From: Polyangiaceae bacterium
GTDB taxonomy: Bacteria > Myxococcota_A > Polyangia > Polyangiales > Polyangiaceae
Length of the DNA stretch: 8,776 bases
Assembly: GCA_022447485.1 (NCBI GenBank)
Contig: JAKVCH010000104.1
Location: 1 to 8,776, forward strand
Direction: 5' to 3'
In this document: positions 6,617 through 8,776 of the stretch, piece by piece
Numbering within the stretch: position 1 is the first letter of the stretch
Layout: each line of letters starts with the position of its first letter
Position numbers and translations under genes: made by a program
Notes under the pieces: generated by a model
What the model was told of the DNA's origin: nothing
The model's input: only the letters and a program-made list of their open reading frames with translations
The model's database searches: none

Positions 6617-8776
6617 ATCCCTTTCCATTCTTTTCAAATCGAAATCTTCGGCGCTTCTGTTCTGCCCTCGGGGTTTTTGCTTCGCTTGGGTGCGCTGGGG
6701 AAGCCTTTGCGGCTGAGTTCGTCGAGACTAGCGATGAAGGTGCGCTTTCCTCCTCGATCGAGGAGCCTGCTCTCGCCCTGGAATCGACCAATTCGACTGA
6801 ATCAACCGAGCTCGCAGAAGTCGAGATTGTGGACATGCCTTACGCAATGTCCTGCTCCACTCGTTCTCTTCAATCGGCCTCTTTAGACCTAAAGCCTCTG
6901 CCACCGCCCACGGCGGAACAACTGGCGACGCTGACGTTTTTGCAGAAAGAGAGTTCCCTCTACAAAAAGTCAGCGCGTGAGTTTTCACAGCGGCTCACCA
7001 TGGTGGTTCGACATCATTACGAGCAAAAGCGTCGCCGTCTTCTGGCTGCGATTGATGGTGAAATCAAGCTGCAACGAGACGAGCTTGCCGCCGCCCGTGA
7101 TGAAGCTATTCAACGCCTAGAACAGTTCGTCGCGGATTATAGCGGTGAACGAGCTGATCCGGAGTCAACTCCAGACGCAATGTTTCGCCTCGCTGCTCTT
7201 TATGAAGAGAAGGCGCGAGGAGATTTTGATCTCGACTTAAGTCAGGCTTTGAAGCCGGCGATTCAGCTTTATCGGCAGGCGGCTCTACAATTTCCTAGTT
7301 ATTCCGAGCGGGCCGCGGTTTTGTATTTCCTCGGTCACGCACTGATGGATTCTGGGCGTTTCAAAGAGTCTCAGCAGGCATGGCGCTCTTTAGTTTGTGC
7401 CAATAAGTTTGGGTTAATGGGCGAGCCCGGAAATTCGGAGGCTTTTCTCGTGCAACCCTTGCCTCAAGACCATGATGATGCATTTTGGAATGAATGGTAC
7501 TACCAAAACCCTCTGCCTCTGGATAAGAGAGAAGGTGAGATTGACTTTCAGCAGTTTGGGATTGAGGCCGAAGAGTTACGCTTTGTTGACCCCTATCGTG
7601 GCTGCGAGGCCGTCGCCCAGAACCAAAAACCAGGACAAGAGCCGCAGTTTCTGGGCGAGATTTGGTGGCAGCTTGGCAATTATCACTTCGATCAGCTCGA
7701 TTACCAGGCTGGTCCCTACAGTTTAAATCGGGCGGTCAGCGCCTACGAGCATAGTCTGCAATACAAAAAGCCTCCTCTCTATGGTGTGGCGATGTACAAG
7801 CAGGCATGGGCCTTCTTCAAGCAACAACGCTACCGAACTGCTGTTGAGTGGTTCGTTCAGTTATTGCACTATGCCGATGAACAAGAGCGTCTCACTGGAG
7901 ACCCCGGAGCGGATTTTCGCTCGGAAGCATCGACCTATATTGCGGGCTCGCTCACCTATGTCGATTTCGTTGGTCCTCGGGCCCAGGACCCTTACATTCC
8001 GCGCAATGATGTCCTTGATTTAGAGCCTGATCCTGTCGTTGCTGAGCAAAAAATGGCAGTGGCGATTGAGCGGGTGCAGGATCCGCGGCTGATTCCTCAG
8101 AAAAAACTTTGGACGGCGGAAATTTACAAGGCTTTGGCGAGAGAGTTCGAGGAAGTCTCACAGAATCATAATGCAATCAAGGTGATGGAGATCACCGTAG
8201 AAAGATTCCCTCTCGATCGAGATGCTCCGATGTTGGTTGACCGTATTGCGGAGCGATACGACGACTTAGCTCGTTCGGCACCAGAAGGTTCGGAAGTCGC
8301 GAGTGAATTTTCGCGACGAGCATTGAGTGCAAGAACTCGTTTGATCGATTATGTCGGCTCGACTCTTTGGACGAAAGCGAATCAAAATGATGCTGAGGCC
8401 ATTTCTCAGGCGGAGGAGCTTGCTCGTGTCGGACTGCAGCGAGCCGCTGCTGACCACACAAATTATGCTCGGTCCCATACTCAACGTGCGGCTCAGCTGA
8501 GTGGAGCGGCTGAGAGAGCTCAAGAGATTGAGTTCGCGCTTGCTGAGTACCGATTGGCGGCCGAAGGATGGTTGGCCTACGTCAAACAAGACCCAAATGC
8601 TATCGATGCCTACGAAAGTCGATTTTGGCTAGCTGACGCGCGATTCTGGATTGCCGTGCTGCAAGTTACCTTAGGGCGACTACCAACTTTGGAAGACGTC
8701 GATGCTGCGAGGACGGCGGCAATTGAGGTGCGCGACTCGAATGAAGGTGACGAGTATAGGCAGCCTGCTGCCTATT
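6613..8776 (+). CDS. large exported TPR protein, partial at the window end
   Basis: This frame is open from ATG 6613 to the window edge (721 codons, no stop), so the C-terminus is missing. Residues 1-33 are a signal peptide ending AFA before AEF; the LGC at 25-27 does not fit a lipobox well. An acidic Ser/Glu linker comes next, then a long charged helix at about 114-172 (HHYEQKRRRLLAAIDGEIKL). TPR-like units lie at about 186-214, 231-262 (LYFLGHALMDSGRFKESQQAW), 347-420 (IWWQLGNYHFDQLDYQAGPY, YKQAWAFFKQQRYRTAVEWF) and 496-554. Conserved-looking stretches such as TGDPGADFRSEASTYIAGSL and AEQKMAVAIERVQDP suggest a defined family that I recall from Myxococcota TPR proteins, without a proven function. 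It starts by ATGA overlap with the second gene, so it belongs to the same operon and probably the same periplasmic assembly. Confidence 0.92.
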   Translation, partial: MNPFPFFSNRNLRRFCSALGVFASLGCAGEAFAAEFVETSDEGALSSSIEEPALALESTNSTESTELAEVEIVDMPYAMSCSTRSLQSASLDLKPLPPPTAEQLATLTFLQKESSLYKKSAREFSQRLTMVVRHHYEQKRRRLLAAIDGEIKLQRDELAAARDEAIQRLEQFVADYSGERADPESTPDAMFRLAALYEEKARGDFDLDLSQALKPAIQLYRQAALQFPSYSERAAVLYFLGHALMDSGRFKESQQAWRSLVCANKFGLMGEPGNSEAFLVQPLPQDHDDAFWNEWYYQNPLPLDKREGEIDFQQFGIEAEELRFVDPYRGCEAVAQNQKPGQEPQFLGEIWWQLGNYHFDQLDYQAGPYSLNRAVSAYEHSLQYKKPPLYGVAMYKQAWAFFKQQRYRTAVEWFVQLLHYADEQERLTGDPGADFRSEASTYIAGSLTYVDFVGPRAQDPYIPRNDVLDLEPDPVVAEQKMAVAIERVQDPRLIPQKKLWTAEIYKALAREFEEVSQNHNAIKVMEITVERFPLDRDAPMLVDRIAERYDDLARSAPEGSEVASEFSRRALSARTRLIDYVGSTLWTKANQNDAEAISQAEELARVGLQRAAADHTNYARSHTQRAAQLSGAAERAQEIEFALAEYRLAAEGWLAYVKQDPNAIDAYESRFWLADARFWIAVLQVTLGRLPTLEDVDAARTAAIEVRDSNEGDEYRQPAAY

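Noticed and set aside
6688..6696. LGC near the N-terminus of the third envelope protein, considered as a lipobox
   Set aside because: The -3 position is Ser and -2 is Leu, unlike a normal lipobox, and an ordinary AFA cleavage site follows a few residues later.

Overview
The window looks like a chromosomal segment from a delta-type proteobacterium, most likely Myxococcota or a close relative. GC content looks moderate. The main clues are the style of the Era GTPase and an exported TPR/coiled-coil gene set of a kind I recall from myxobacterial genomes. This placement is a judgement from protein style; I ran no search. I see no insertion sequences, phage genes, CRISPR arrays, tRNAs or rRNAs.

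Left half, minus strand. An ECF-type RNA polymerase sigma factor (2940 to 2359) is followed directly by its probable membrane-bound anti-sigma factor (2358 to 1171). The sigma stop codon touches the anti-sigma start codon. The anti-sigma protein has an N-terminal zinc-binding H-x3-C-x2-C domain, one membrane helix, and an extracytoplasmic part with TPR-like helices. A short GC-rich hairpin with a T tract lies just after its stop codon and probably ends the unit. The GTPase Era (1032 to 10), needed for 30S ribosome maturation, follows 138 bases further on and may be transcribed separately.

Right half, plus strand, divergent from the sigma gene. Three tightly spaced genes all encode proteins with signal peptides. 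The first is a 302-residue protein with a coiled coil and a beta-rich domain. The second is an 834-residue TPR and coiled-coil protein. The third is a very long TPR protein, still open at the window end after 721 codons. Spacings of 3 and -4 bases indicate one operon. The products probably form or scaffold a periplasmic complex. The layout recalls the TPR-rich envelope gene sets related to myxobacterial gliding (Glt/Agl) loci, but nothing here proves that link, so I give no symbols.

The 259-base divergent intergenic region (2941-3199) holds four short inverted repeats and a pair of outward-facing GAACC elements. The most interesting hypothesis is that the ECF pair monitors the envelope, through the TPR part of the anti-sigma factor, and controls the divergent envelope operon. 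That is inference from layout and domain content.
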